Of a stretch of DNA of 38,974 nt, positions 20,143 to 30,770 are shown piece after piece. The translations under genes and the position numbers were made by a program. The DNA is taken from NCBI GenBank assembly GCA_026260175.1, contig JAKCWW010004588.1:1-38974 (forward strand), in the 5' to 3' direction. Position 1 is the first letter of the stretch, and the number at the start of each line of letters is the position of its first letter. Below the pieces are notes generated by a model. It ran no database searches and was not told the origin of the DNA. It was given only the letters and a program-made list of their open reading frames with translations. The stretch comes from Reticulitermes lucifugus (Eukaryota; Arthropoda; Insecta; Blattodea; Rhinotermitidae).

Positions 20143-21715
20143 TCTTTACTCTTTAGACCGTTGGTGGTTCTGCGTTCCTCCATTCAGTCCTGTTAGGCGC
20201 ATGTCGAAGAAGCGCCTATTAAATCTCTCCTCCAGTCCGTCCGTCTGTCTGTGTGAGTTTACAGCTCCACAAGTAGGTCTACTTGACAAATTTTTATTAT
20301 GATTGATACTTAGGAATGCTTTTATTCTTTGTCGACACGTTACAGTTTTGTTTAAAATTGGACAAAGAAAGAGAGCATTTTACATGGAGTTATATATATT
20401 TGTAGGTACATTTAAGGCGTAAATCTTTTTTTAAGTATTTATTGTAGCGAAAAATGTTTGGAGTAAACGTTGTAGAGAAAAATTAAGGAGATGTTTTGTG
20501 TGCAGTGCATTTTTTCCATAAAACTTTAAAATAATGAAAGAAATGACAAGACACGTGAAAACTTGTGTTCTTACATGCATATATATAATCTCGTTGTAAA
20601 TTACTAAGTTGTTAATTACGTAATATCTTAATTGTTGAAGAAATATGCTAGTTAGTAAAAGAAACTGGGTATTCAGTAGCGTTAATAGCAATTCAGAACT
20701 GGAAGGGACCCAGTGTCAGTTAAATCCAGTTCGTATATTCACAGTCTGTTACAGCCAATTACTCGCATGTACAATACCGGGTCGTTTTCTAGTTGTCCTC
20801 TGTAGGAATCTAGTTACTCAACAATGCTTTTGTAAGAGTATTTCTTCCAAGTGAGCCTCATTTTTCATTCTGTCTTCTACTTTATCTTCAAATGTTGATA
20901 TCGGTAAAATTTCGTTCAAGTGAAAGTGGTGAATATCATGGCGGCCCTTTTGTGTAGGAGTAAGGTCCAGACCCACAGTTTAGCGCACGCAACCGGTGTA
21001 GCGGTCTTCTAGTGCCTTCCATTGGTATTCCTTTCGAAACGGGTTTCAAACGTTGCCACCGGCATTTATTTAATTACGGTTACACACCCTTATTTTTGTG
21101 CGTGAATAAAATCAGGATTAAACAAGCGATATTCCAGTAATTGGTTCAACAGCAGAAATTGTTCTACTAAAATAGTATCACGTAATCTGACACTGTCATG
21201 TTTGAGCTGTGCCCCATTTTAGTGCACGTTTGGTAAAGACTTTTTTGTCATGCCCCCTCCCTATTTCTTTGCAATTTGATGACTGAATTCTAACGTCATT
21301 TAATTGACACTGATATTAACTTTTTTGGCAGTAGCGAATCCTGGTTTGAAGTCAGGTCAGACGGAAGTACATCCGCACGATCTGACGAATCATGCCCGAA
21401 ATCACAGTTTTGGGACACCTTGTCGAGCGATGAATCTACGTACTTCCCTAGCTTGACACGTTAAGGAACGCCTTGCATAAGGCATTGCAATGCATGAAGC
21501 CAGTTTCGAGAAAATAGTAGAGGTCTAAGTGAATGGAGAAGAAGAACTTTGTTATTCTTCCAGTTCTAGTGGTCTTGCAGCACGCTGCTAGTGACACTTC
21601 TGCTTTGTATTTACAAGTTCCGGGCTTCGATTCGCGGCTGCAAGGCAGAGTATTTTGACTGATATTCTCCATGATTTTTCCTATTTCTTGCTAATAAATA
21701 CTGGGAAATTACGGG
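20143..21715. other. No recognisable feature
   Basis: Short frames only, with no repeat matches recognised. A/T-rich between 20340 and 20640. Confidence 0.4.
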
Positions 21716-21717
21716 CA

Positions 21718-21972
21718 GGACTGTCCGGAGTCAGAATCCTGGCAGGGGCATGACTTACACGTATTTCTGTTCTTCCAAACGTCCAGACCGTCTCTGGGGC
21801 CACCCAGTCTCCAGTTTATTGTTTACCTAGGTTCTTTCCTGGGAGTAAGGAGGCCGGGACGTGAGATTGGCCACTCACTTCCATCTGTTGCCGAGGTTAA
21901 GAATGAGTGTAGCTATACCTTTACACTCCCTGTATGCCTTCATGGCGTAGACAAGGAAAACTTCACCTCCTG
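21718..21972 (+). mobile_element. tRNA-derived SINE A, 5'-diverged copy
   Basis: The head is reduced to a B-box-like 'ggagtcagaatcctgg'. The body has 'cgtccagaccgtctctgggg', 'ggaggccgggacgtgag' and 'gccactcacttccatctg', and the tail has 'tgccttcatggcg' and 'aaaacttcacctcc'. Confidence 0.8.
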
Positions 21973-22528
21973 CATCGTCAGAAAATCTCCGACCGCTTCC
22001 CTCCCGATTCATGGTTTGTAGTTACTGTGCTAATCTCTTATAGGCCCTAATGTGTCCAGTTAGGGTGCCGTTCTGTGTCATAAGGTATGCCACAAATGAC
22101 ACATATTCCCAACCTCGCTAATTTTCTAAACCATTTTTACTGGCTTCTCACCGCAGGTTCGATACCGGGGTACTGCACGTCAGGTTTTTGATGGATACGT
22201 TTCTCTCTGAGTGCAGCCACCCCTTATTTTACGCCCGTTTGTTTTAAGCCGTTTTACTTTTATGCCCCTTGCAAATTTACACCACCTCTTAATTTGCGCT
22301 CTCTCATTTTTGGTTTGTTTTTTGACTGCTGTGTTCTATTACGCTAACCCCTTATTTCTGATGGTATTATCATTTGTTATTTACGCCCATTTTTTGAGGA
22401 ACGCAACTAGGGCGTAAGACAAGGTATGTACATCGGTCTTTTCCCCTGTTCTATCAGACCACCAGTGCTCCCTATGCATCTACCGTCCACGCTGTATAGC
22501 GTCAGACAATAAACCACAAAGATGATTT
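21973..22528. other. No recognisable feature; T-rich block
   Basis: T/C-rich on the plus strand at 22210-22395, giving a hydrophobic but unrecognised 68-codon frame. Confidence 0.4.
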
Positions 22529-23017
22529 TCATGTCACATGAAAATTGTAAATTTGTGTTTGCGTTCCCTCATCTGATGATAAGTTACCTTTTCCACCTTT
22601 CCACATGGCACAAAAGCGGTCTTTAAGGACCTCTGCAGGATCCTTAGTTCGAACACCGCCCTCGAAGTCTGGAAGTACCTTGAACACTTCTATGATTGAG
22701 CTGGACATATTTTGGCAATTCCTTTTTTGTCGCCCATACACAACAATAACTGGGTCACGTATTCGAATAATCCTTTGGAACTTTAATTTTGAAGCATTCT
22801 GTGACTTCATAAACTTTTTAAACCCAGCGCCACATGAAACGCTGCGACCGTGATCCTCCGAAGACGAGACAACTCCCTCGAGGGAGAAATTTATATCTTC
22901 GACTTGATGTATGGCCTTCCAGGTTCCTATGTGCGTCCGGCCTACTCTTGTCACACTCAGAAGTTTATAAGCAAGCAGCAGGGTCTTGCTATATAGCCAA
23001 GATCTTACTGCCAACAA
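22529..23017 (-). CDS. Unrecognised open frame, possibly not coding
   Basis: An open frame of about 162 codons, one of the longest in the window and not explained by a repeat I recognise. Its first codon is TTG; the first ATG is near residue 70, leaving about 93 residues. A splice-acceptor-like 'ttgttggcag' on the minus strand near 23007-23016 could make it a terminal exon, but no AATAAA is apparent just past the stop. The translation has no transmembrane segment, signal peptide or motif I recognise; a mid-section contains IIRIRDPVIVVYGRQKRN. It could be a decayed transposon gene or chance. Function unknown. Confidence 0.12.
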   Translation of the reverse strand: MLAVRSWLYSKTLLLAYKLLSVTRVGRTHIGTWKAIHQVEDINFSLEGVVSSSEDHGRSVSCGAGFKKFMKSQNASKLKFQRIIRIRDPVIVVYGRQKRNCQNMSSSIIEVFKVLPDFEGGVRTKDPAEVLKDRFCAMWKGGKGNLSSDEGTQTQIYNFHVT

Positions 23018-23040
23018 TTAGGGAATGTATTCTATTTTAA

Positions 23041-23690
23041 ATCAAACATATTTTTTCCAGCAACAAGTAGAGCTGTTCTGCGGTTTCTTCTTGATGTTCA
23101 CGGTTCGTCCTTGCTGGTCACTGTTTATTTGTCGCAGATATTGTTGTGTCGTGCCCGTCGTACCCAGTATTTGATACATTATTGCACTTACAGATTACAC
23201 CTTCAGCAAAGTTACGAATTTCAAAATGCGATGTGATTTTAAGCTGCTTAACGACATTCTTTCTGTGACAGAGATTATATAATGTCGAATAAGACTGGAC
23301 CAGGGGTGCACAAATCCCGGGTGCCTGGACGCCCAGACGAACATTTTGTACGGTGGCGCCTAATATTTTTGGGTCCTCAGTATGAAGCGTGCCCTATGTT
23401 ACCCATCTGGCGCCTAAAAGTTTGAAGTGGCTTCTATATTTCTGGAATATTTGTGCACCCTTGGATTGGACGATGAGCAGGAAAGTGGAAACGCGATATT
23501 TTCCAATTGCAGCTTTCAGCTATTTCTCAAGCTTACATTTTATGTTATTGGCGGAAAGAACAAAATTGTATCAAGCCCTATGTAACATTTGTTAATGTGC
23601 CACTATCTATGTTGATGGCTAGTCAACGTATCGCCAAACTACGAACAAGTAGACCACCCCATATCGGCTGTCCACGATTTCGTGTTCTGG
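23041..23690. other. No recognisable feature
   Basis: Short overlapping frames only; no repeat match found. Confidence 0.4.
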
Positions 23691-23693
23691 CAG

Positions 23694-23978
23694 CTACGAT
23701 ATAGCTTAGTCGGTATTCTAACTATGCTACGGCCTGGACGATCTCTGCAAGGGCAAGAGATTTTTCTCTTCTCCATATCATCCAGACCGGCTCTTGGGCC
23801 CACGCAGCCTTCTATTCAATGGGTACCGGCAGTCTTTCTCGGGGATAAAGCGGCCGGGTCTTGAAGTCGATCACTGACCGCCATTTAGTGTTGAGGTTAA
23901 GAATTAATGGAGCTCTACATTTACTTCCCCTATACACCTTCATGCCGTGGAAAGGAACGACATTACCTTTTACCTCTA
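23694..23978 (+). mobile_element. tRNA-derived SINE A, diverged copy
   Basis: A-box-like 'tagcttagtcgg' is near 23704. The B box is replaced by 'tctctgcaagggcaagaga', as in the 11583 copy. The body has 'catccagaccggctcttggg', 'ataaagcggccgggtcttga' and 'gtgttgaggttaagaatt', and the tail has 'accttcatgccgtgg' and 'acattaccttttacc'. Confidence 0.85.
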
Positions 23979-24429
23979 TCCTCCAAATCTACAGGCCATC
24001 TCCTCCGTCCGTAATCTGAGAACGCGCCACGCCGTGATGACAGAGGGCCCACTTTTTTTCCGACGTTTTCTTGTAACGAATCTTATATTTACTACAGATA
24101 TAGCAAGGTGCCTTCGGGGTCGAATATTAGAATACGGAACAAAAACCAAGTCCTGTATCTGTGAACGTTATCAGCGGAGTCTATAAACATTAACATGACT
24201 GTGGCAGGCAATTTTGTTGTGTAAGATATGACCAGAGTTATTTCAGAAAACGGAGCCGCAAGCTTGATGCAGTATCATCACGAGACATAAAAGAGAACCT
24301 GTCCATAAGAGGCAGCACGATTAAGATACGGAAGGGCATTACACTGTCCACAGAATTCTGATCCACATTAGGGCATGTCACAAGTGTGGTTCGAGGTTCG
24401 ATGTACAAGTTACAGGCAAGGTATGGAGT

Positions 24430-24600
24430 TATGTGTTATATACAACTCATTGTCAACAAATATACCAATAAATTTCCGTCAGACACAACACTTATATTGA
24501 AACGTAAAAGTAGTTACATGTTTCGGCACGTAAGCAAGCCATCGTCGGTCTGTACAAGGTTGTGTAAAGATAAGATGTACAACTGTGTAGGTTACATGCA
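24430..24600 (-). repeat. Hammerhead-motif repeat family 1, copy at 24.5 kb
   Basis: Matches 300-440 through 'ccgtcagacacaacacttat', 'gttacatgtttcggc' and downstream 'gtacaac'. On the minus strand the motif (24514-24550) reads CCGACGA, extra T, GGC, a 12-nt-class loop, GCC, GAAACATGTAA. The box has one change from CUGANGA (U4 to C), GAAA is intact, and helix I is not convincing. It underlies a 112-codon plus-strand frame that is not a gene. Confidence 0.6.
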
Positions 24601-24724
24601 GCCGCTGCTAGGATTTTTACTAATAAATAAGTGTTTTCGACGGATATCTATTGGTATCTTTGTATACGTAACACAACGGTATGAACTGCGTGAAGTTCCT
24701 ATAATAAATAAGAGTTGTGTTTGA

Positions 24725-25310
24725 TACTTATTACAATCTCATTCTGCCCAATTCTGTTTTCTGTCACTGTGCTCCTCTGAACACTGTATCTCGCAGTTTG
24801 ACTGTTGCTTTCTTCTTTTAATTTTTTCGACTGTGCCTTCTAATGCCATTTTTCACTTTCTATGGCTTACACTCATTTTCATGGTGTGTAATGAGGTTTT
24901 ATTGACATACACTGTGAAGATTACGACGTTCAGGAATGTCAGATAGGTACTGTACCATACGGCGTCACGTCTCAGAAGACAGTAATTTTTAAAGCCATCA
25001 ACATTGCTACCTGAAGTCTCACAACAGCTTTAACATACTGCTCAATAGAAGTCTTTTATAGTAGCGTCCATTCTTATGGGCAACATCAGGGACTGTTATG
25101 AGATCGCCACGAGTTGGAGCAATCTTAACCCTGTCTTGTGAGGGTGATAAGGATGGTGATAATACATATGCATAATTTTGTTGTATTTACAAATATTATG
25201 AAAGTGAAATAAACTCTGTAACTAACAGTGACACTAATGTGTTGGTGAAATACGAGTACTGTCTTACTCCTGCGTTGAAGTCTCCAAGTTACTGACTATT
25301 GTCTGTTTAA
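24725..25310. other. No recognisable feature
   Basis: No frame, repeat or motif identified. Confidence 0.4.
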
Positions 25311-25314
25311 AATA

Positions 25315-25366
25315 ATGTCCATACTGTGTGTCCTAGTACGATGTCCATACTGTGTGTCCTAGTACG
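25315..25366 (+). repeat. Exact 26-bp tandem duplication
   Basis: Two identical units at 25315-25340 and 25341-25366, each 'atgtccatactg' to 'cctagtacg'. Perfect identity indicates a recent event or an assembly artefact. Confidence 0.95.
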
Positions 25367-25379
25367 AACTACCTAGCAT

Positions 25380-25457
25380 ACCAACCAACCAACCAAGTAA
25401 CTCCATGCAGCAGAGACCATTCTGAGAAGCTTGTACTTGCTCAGTTACTCCAGGGTT
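25380..25457 (-). mobile_element. Short retroposon R, 5'-truncated copy with (TTGG)n tail
   Basis: The minus strand ends '...ctgctgcatggagttac' followed by repeated TTGG (25380-25396 on the plus strand as CCAA repeats). The body aligns with 28321-28452. Imperfect target duplication: CCTAGCAT (25372-25379) and CCTAGACAT (25458-25466). A constant 3' end with a simple-repeat tail and a variable 5' end is the pattern of LINE-mobilised fragments. Confidence 0.6.
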
Positions 25458-25673
25458 CCTAGACATGTGCCTGTCACAGCCCTCTGGTGAGGCAGATGAA
25501 TGTGGTCCATATTCTGCGAAGGGTTATATTTATCTGAATAGTATTTACGCATCCAGTTCGTACCTCAAACGAAACACTGGATCTCGACCTTAAGGCCAAT
25601 CCGTTAGTGATATTTAGGAACGACATCGCTGTTTACTGTCAAAACCATACAAAACATATCACTCTGTGGCGTT

Positions 25674-25725
25674 TATGTATGTGTGTATGTATGTATGTAT
25701 GTGTATGTATACATATATATATATA
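25674..25725 (+). repeat. GTAT/TA microsatellite
   Basis: Repeats of TGTATG grading into alternating TA; it encodes a spurious minus-strand I/Y/H-rich frame. Confidence 0.9.
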
Positions 25726-26097
25726 AATGTCAACACAAGTTGATGTAGCTTTAAAGTATGCATAGTTTGTGTCACCACGTTCTAGGGCCTTGTGTCTGGC
25801 GTATTTTATTGTTATATTGGCCATCATTCCGTATTGAAAGTGAACAATCGCGTCTAGATATTGCTCCGTAAGAGGCTAGCATTCAATTTAGCTCCACGTC
25901 TAATGACAGATGCTAGGATGAGTGGTATGGCTTATTATGTAAGTCGTGGAAGTATTTGTTCTTTGTTGCTTTGTTTAATGCCTTTATGAACTGGAGAGTT
26001 TATATAGTGCATGCTTGGAGACAATAAGGAAAGCTCCAAAATACCTCCAGTCTGTCCATCGGGCGACATTCAAAGCAAGAATCTCATTGTTGTAGTT
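25726..26097. other. No recognisable feature
   Basis: No repeat or gene recognised. Confidence 0.4.
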
Positions 26098-26357
26098 TTA
26101 CGCGGTGGCGCAGTTGGTTGAGGCACTGCGCTACAAACAGGAATGTCGCGGGTTCGATTCCCNNNNNNNNNNNNNNNNNNNNNNNNNNNNNNNNNNNNNN
26201 NNNNNNNNNNNNCCTGGGGGGTAAAGGCGGCCGGTGCGTAGGGCTGACAACCTTACCACCTTCATGTGCCAGATTATCTAAAAATCTGGGAGCCTCAACC
26301 TCCTGGGACCCTAAGGACCTGTCCAGGCCTGTAATGGGATTGTTTTACCTTATGTAG
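26098..26357 (+). mobile_element. tRNA-derived SINE B, copy 2, with assembly gap inside
   Basis: Perfect pol III signals: A box TGGCGCAGTTGG (26106-26117) and B box GGTTCGATTCC (26151-26161). After the N run, the body matches 13560-13735 ('gtagggctgacaacctta', 'ccaccttcatgtgcc', 'gagcctcaacctcctggg', 'cctgtccaggcctgtaa', 'gattgttttacct'). The intact head makes this the better reference for the family. Confidence 0.92.
26163..26212. other. Assembly gap (50 N)
   Basis: Fifty consecutive N, a conventional placeholder length, so the true gap size is uncertain. Comparison with the 13440 copy suggests that roughly 80 bp of SINE body is missing. A single N also occurs at 28389. Confidence 0.97.
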
Positions 26358-26625
26358 AAGGAAATGTTTGTGATGCAATCAGACCTACCATCCCAGTCAT
26401 GAACACCTTGCTGTTTGGCTGTGTACAACGTGTAGTTGATAAACAAGTCGTTAATTAAAGTAATGAACAAGTGTCACTGTATAGGTTCTAAAGCGTGCAG
26501 TCTGTAGAGATTCATTAACCGGAGGTTCATGTAGGTAATGTTTAAAAGTCGGTTTCTGCCTCAGATAAAACACACTACGTCTCCGTTATAAAGGGAATTA
26601 ATCGCTGTTTATTGTGAGAATCGTA
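26358..26625. other. No recognisable feature
   Basis: 'atcgctgtttattgtgagaa' near 26600 resembles 'atcgctgtttactgtcaaaa' at 25626, a possible short dispersed repeat; nothing else. Confidence 0.35.
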
Positions 26626-27400
26626 TCAAACACACAAACACAAAGTGCGGGTCAAATTCGGAGACTTGTAATAGAAGGAGGAACGTATAGGTACCACTGT
26701 GGTTTGTGTGTTTAAATAAACCATATTCAAACGATAAACAGAGCACGGCATTAAAGCAACCGAGCAGCTAAACTTCACGAGGTTTGAGGCGGCATCTAGG
26801 TAGATGGCATCACCGTCGTGCCTGTCTGAAGTACAAGAATTCAGTATAAATTGGAGCGAGTGCCTGAGGAAATGTTCAGACATTCCAGTCCGTGCAGATA
26901 GCAGAAAGCTTGTGCAGTCTGTATCTATCAATCAAATCGTGAGCAGCTCATTTAGAAATTGTTGTGGAGGCAAAAGGTTTGTCCTCCGCCACGCCTCGTT
27001 ACTTACTCCTGAATCGAGCCATTTAGCAGCAATTATTGAGTTACTCTCTCCCGGGGCCATTTTGTTCACTGGTTCCCACTCACATGCACTGGACCCGTTG
27101 TCGTCATTATCAGACACCGACCGGCTTTCAGGGGTGCACAGTGATTCTTGAAACTGAAAGTTGCGCAAGATTTCCTTCTAGTATCGATGAAACAACGACA
27201 TACTGCGGTAGCTCTGTAACCAGTCCAGTTGGCGGTATGAAGCCAAGTGATTTCCATTGCTTTGAACCACATAAGGAGCACCTTACATGAATAGCAAGAG
27301 ATTTGCAACAGACGCCGACGTGAAGCAAGCTGTCGCCTCCTGGCCACAGACACCTGACACCGATTTGTTATATGCCGGCATATAAGCCTTGGTGCCACGG
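26626..27400. other. Region dense in overlapping open frames, no product recognised
   Basis: Both strands carry frames of 66-115 codons through this stretch (for example 26804-27151 plus and 27066-27398 minus), more than in the A/T-rich surroundings. None contains a domain I recognise, none has convincing splice context, and no repeat match exists within the window. It could be an unrecognised exon or old transposon DNA, or simply less A/T-rich sequence with fewer chance stops. Confidence 0.2.
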
Positions 27401-28140
27401 TGAGACAAATGCTTAAATGTCAATGGGAAGTACATGGAGGTCTGATATGTAAAATCTGCTACCTATGTGCCGTGTGTACATCGAAGTCAGAAAAGGTCCT
27501 GGAATCACAGTGTTTGTTTCATTATTTTTTAAACTTCCTTATATATGATTGAACTGTTCATTCGAGTTTTTATTATGGTTAAAATTCCCAAACGATTTTA
27601 ATTGAGACATGATGTGTTCTCTGTGGAGTAGGAACAAAATTGTAAATATCATTTGAATAATATTTATGTTTTAAAATGCCTGACTCCTGGCTAGAAGTCC
27701 GTATGCACACAGAATGTCCTGCGTTCAGCTAACTAGAGTGGAGATTTCCGGGTTTTTTTTTCGGTCGTAAAGCAAATACTGAGTTGTTACCCAGATTCCA
27801 CGCTGCACTGCACGCTTCTCATGCTGTCCTACCGGTGTGAACTTCAGAAGTCTGTCCTAATACTGTAATGATTCTTCTGAACTTGTTTAACCAGCTTCGT
27901 ACTCACTCCCCGTCACTTTGCCTTCTGTACTTCCCATCGCTGTACCGTCTGTTGAATGTGTCATTATTAGCAGGCATTGCTATGAATTTCTTCCAATATG
28001 AGGTGTGTCTCACTACCCCCTCCAATTTACATGTCTCGCGTTTGAAGGTTTAATTGAAGAACCAGTTACGGTTTCTGTGAATTTTGTCATCCGTGTCTGT
28101 AAACTCTTCCAAGGATCAAACCAACAGCCACACTGTAGAT
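27401..28140. other. No recognisable feature
   Basis: A/T-rich, ending at the left terminus of the MITE below; nothing identified. Confidence 0.4.
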
Positions 28141-28305
28141 CAGTGTTTCGCAACCTTCTTTCCATGGAGGAACCCCTAAACTAACCCCTATCTATGAAGA
28201 AGAAAAGAAAACCAGGAAGGCGTTTCTAACGCACGGAGATTGCTGCAGTATTGCCAATTGCCGGAAAAAATTCCCGCGACATTTCGAGGTATATTTGGAA
28301 TTTTT

Positions 28306-28320
28306 CGAGGTATTTCATAA
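28306..28320 (+). repeat. Target-site duplication, left (15 bp)
   Basis: CGAGGTATTTCATAA, identical to 28453-28467, flanks retroposon R. Confidence 0.95.
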
Positions 28321-28452
28321 CTAACTAACTCCATGGAGCAGAGTCCTTCTTGAGAAGCTAACAGGTCCTCAGCTAGTCAAGAAATTCCNCGCATTTTATG
28401 GAACCCGAAAGTTCATTACCGCATTCACAAGAGCCCGCCATCTGTCCCTATC
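28321..28452 (-). mobile_element. Short retroposon R, 132 bp, with (TTAG)n tail
   Basis: On the minus strand it starts 'gatagggacagatgg', passes 'gggctcttgtgaatgcgg', 'ttcttgactagctgagg' and 'agaaggactctgctccatgg', and ends with AGTTAGTTAG. The perfect 15-bp duplication on either side shows target-primed insertion. The copies at 37592-37730 and 25380-25457 share the same 3' end but have different 5' ends, so these are 5'-truncated pieces of a longer element. I recognise this sequence as highly repeated in insect genomes; its parent is not visible here. Confidence 0.88.
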
Positions 28453-28467
28453 CGAGGTATTTCATAA
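28453..28467 (+). repeat. Target-site duplication, right (15 bp)
   Basis: Second copy of CGAGGTATTTCATAA. The MITE at 35218 has only one corresponding segment. Confidence 0.95.
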
Positions 28468-28531
28468 TTTCTGTTTACTTAATCCGTAAAGACGTTCTGC
28501 GGGAACCATGGTGGGAAACACTGCTGTAATA

Positions 28532-29722
28532 ATTGGAGTGTTCATGATCGTGACAACAAGGCCACGTCCGCACCTAAAGCTGTTCACCACATTTTATATG
28601 TAGTTAATGAATATGCTACTCTGTCAGTATGCCGGTATGCCTGTGGAGTCAACAGAATGTGTCTGTCAAGTCAACCCATGTGTTAGTTTATCAGGTCAGC
28701 TTGTCATTTTCACATCACTGTCTCCGAGTCGCTCAGAATAATTTGTCGCATTGAGGTGATTCAGTCTGTCTGGTGCTTTTGGTCCGTATGGAATCACCCA
28801 GTTTGTGAATATGTGTGTGTCAAACCAAGCAATCAGTCGGTCTGCTCGATATCAACAAAGCTGTCAGTGTGTTAGTTAATTTGCAGTCAGTCAAGCAGAG
28901 TGTCCAGTACTTCTGCTCCGAGCGATGTGCTACATCCAGCCAATGACCGCCCATCAGCCGCCATATTGAGGACCTTCTGCTTGTCTGTATAAAAGACGGT
29001 GAGGTGAGACCTCCAGAATTTATGATGGTTCTTCTGCTTAGTAAGACGATAATCATAGCGGCACATTTTCACCTTTCTGCCATCAACAGACTGCGCAGTT
29101 ATCGGTATTTGGTGACTGCCCACTTCTGTTACATTTCCTGTATTCGTGTATTGTAATGTGCATTGTAACACCATTATTTACTGTTCTTATTATTAGTCTA
29201 TTGTTACGGTCCAGTGACGGACTTTTGTGTACATAGTGATGATCTTTCAGGTTGCGTAAAATGTGACCAATACCTTGAGCTGTTAAGCGACAGCTTCTCA
29301 ATAAGATTTCTGGTGCATGCCACTACATTGCCTTTCACCTTGTAAAAACACAAATTCTCTGTGCCATCACTTACGTCCTCAGAAGAAGTACTGGCATTCA
29401 GAGCAATACTACCGCACTAACTACGTCTAATTTTCACCTTATTCGTACGTAGGTGAGTTAACAAAGTATCGGAGGACTTTCTTTAATTTTTTTTTTTTGC
29501 TTTATTGCTTATTGTGCGTGTAGAAACTTGTAGGCCGGTGGACTAAGTGCGTTGAAAATTAAGGTGATCATGTGGAAATAGGATGCAACTTTACAGACTC
29601 AAATAATATTGTACTGTTTTTTGACAAATATTTTCCGAATGCATTCTGATTTACGCACATATATCGTCAGACTCAGCCGGGACGTCTGTAACACGCAAAG
29701 ATAAAGCTCTTCCTTTATTTGT
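28532..29722. other. No gene recognised; GTCAGT-rich stretch
   Basis: Between 28625 and 28910 short words such as 'cagtctgtct' and 'cagtcagtcaa' are over-represented, possibly a very old satellite, but no period can be defined. Overlapping minus-strand frames at 28820-29301 have no recognised product. Confidence 0.35.
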
Positions 29723-29727
29723 TCAAG

Positions 29728-29900
29728 CGCCACGCCATGAAGGCGTATGGGGGAGTGGCGTCATAGCTTCATGAATTCTCAGCTTCATTCCTATGTGGAT
29801 GCGAGTGATCTGCTCCGCGGCCTGGTCGCTTTAATCCGGGTAAGAGCTGTCTGTACGTAGGAGGCAGTGCGGGCCCCAGAGTCTTTCTCGACGTGGTGGA
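29728..29900 (-). mobile_element. SINE A fragment
   Basis: 'cacgccatgaaggcgtat' and 'gggggagtgg' at the tail, then 'gcggcctggtcgctttaat' and 'gggccccagagtctttctcg' match the SINE A body in reverse. The tRNA head is missing. Confidence 0.75.
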
Positions 29901-30207
29901 TAAGAGGAACGTTGACTGTCTGCGACTACCAGAAACCAAGCATGTTAATATCCTCTTGTTGTAAGGGAGGAACATTAGTTGCATATTTATAAACGAAGTG
30001 CTCAAAAGAAGACACGACAATTACAGCTATAGGCCTATAGTTAGGTACATACACTTATCTACTTAGATACATTTGTCTAGTTAGTTAGCTATAGTAATTT
30101 CAGTAGGCTTTGTATTATCCCTTATCCGTGCATTATTTAAATATGTACAATAATGATACCAGCAAATGCAAATAAGTATATTGAAATCAGTTTATATACA
30201 CAATTAA

Positions 30208-30250
30208 CTGCTACATGTTTCGGCCAACCATGTGGCCGTCTTTAGGGGTA
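30208..30250 (-). ncRNA. Hammerhead-like motif in foldback left arm
   Basis: Minus strand: CTAAAGA (30239-30245), extra C, GGCC, 8-nt loop, GGCC, GAAACATGTAGC. Helix II is four G-C pairs, but the box has lost G5 (CUAAAGA) and helix I is poor, so it is probably inactive. Confidence 0.4.
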
Positions 30251-30725
30251 TAAAATACAAAGCGTAGATACATTAAAAGTATAAAATTAAATTATAAAAG
30301 TATTACAACCAATCCATTGGTGTAATTACAATCATAGGAACCAGTAGTTTAAAAAATACATAAATATAAGTTTTTACAATGACAATGTGTTGATACTTGA
30401 TTTGGTGGTGTACGTAGAATGTTTCAGTTAGTAATGCTGACTACCGTTTTACCTTCCTATTATACTAGCTTGTAATTATTTAATGTCTATCTGTATATTA
30501 TACAATATGTTACACTCACATATTCCTATTATTACAGGATTGTGCATTACTAACTGAAACCTTCTACGTATACCATCCAATCAAATAACATTCCTATTGT
30601 AATAACTTGTATTTATGTATTTCTTAAACTGTTGGTTCGTATGATTGTAATTACACCTATGGATTGGTTTCTGATACTTTTATAATTTCATTTTATATCT
30701 TTAGTGTATCTAACCTTTGTATTTT

Positions 30726-30770
30726 ACATCCCTGAAGATGGCCACATGGTTGGCCGAAACATGTAGGAGT
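30726..30770 (+). ncRNA. Hammerhead-like motif in foldback right arm
   Basis: Intact CUGAAGA (30732-30738), extra U, helix II GGCC/GGCC (30740-30743 with 30752-30755) with an 8-nt loop, GAAA (30756-30759), palindromic ACATGT, then A and GGAGT. Helix I is only three pairs (TCC 30729-30731 with GGA 30766-30768). Core residues are intact, so it is the second-best candidate in the window. Confidence 0.45.

Larger units (their letters stand above)
28141..28523. mobile_element. hAT-like MITE, interrupted by retroposon R
   Basis: Terminal inverted repeats CAGTGTTTCGCAACC (left) and the complement of GGTGGGAAACACTG (right). Candidate 8-bp target duplications are CTGTAGAT (28133-28140) and CTGTAATA (28524-28531), imperfect. 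Without the insert and its duplicated 15 bp the element is about 236 bp, close to the 250-bp relative at 35218-35467, with shared 'ggagattnctncagt' and 'tgccgga' plus 'aaaattcccgcga'. No transposase is encoded, and CAGNG-type ends with 8-bp duplication are typical of hAT elements. Confidence 0.8.

Noticed and set aside
26106..26161. Possible functional tRNA gene (perfect A and B boxes)
   Set aside because: No acceptor-stem pairing or anticodon arm is evident, and the sequence continues into the SINE B body shared with 13440-13735.
26804..27398. Protein-coding exon cluster
   Set aside because: Overlapping frames on both strands without domain, splice or repeat support; kept only as a low-confidence note.
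28625..28910. GTCAGT-rich satellite
   Set aside because: Words are over-represented but no consistent period or unit can be defined by eye.
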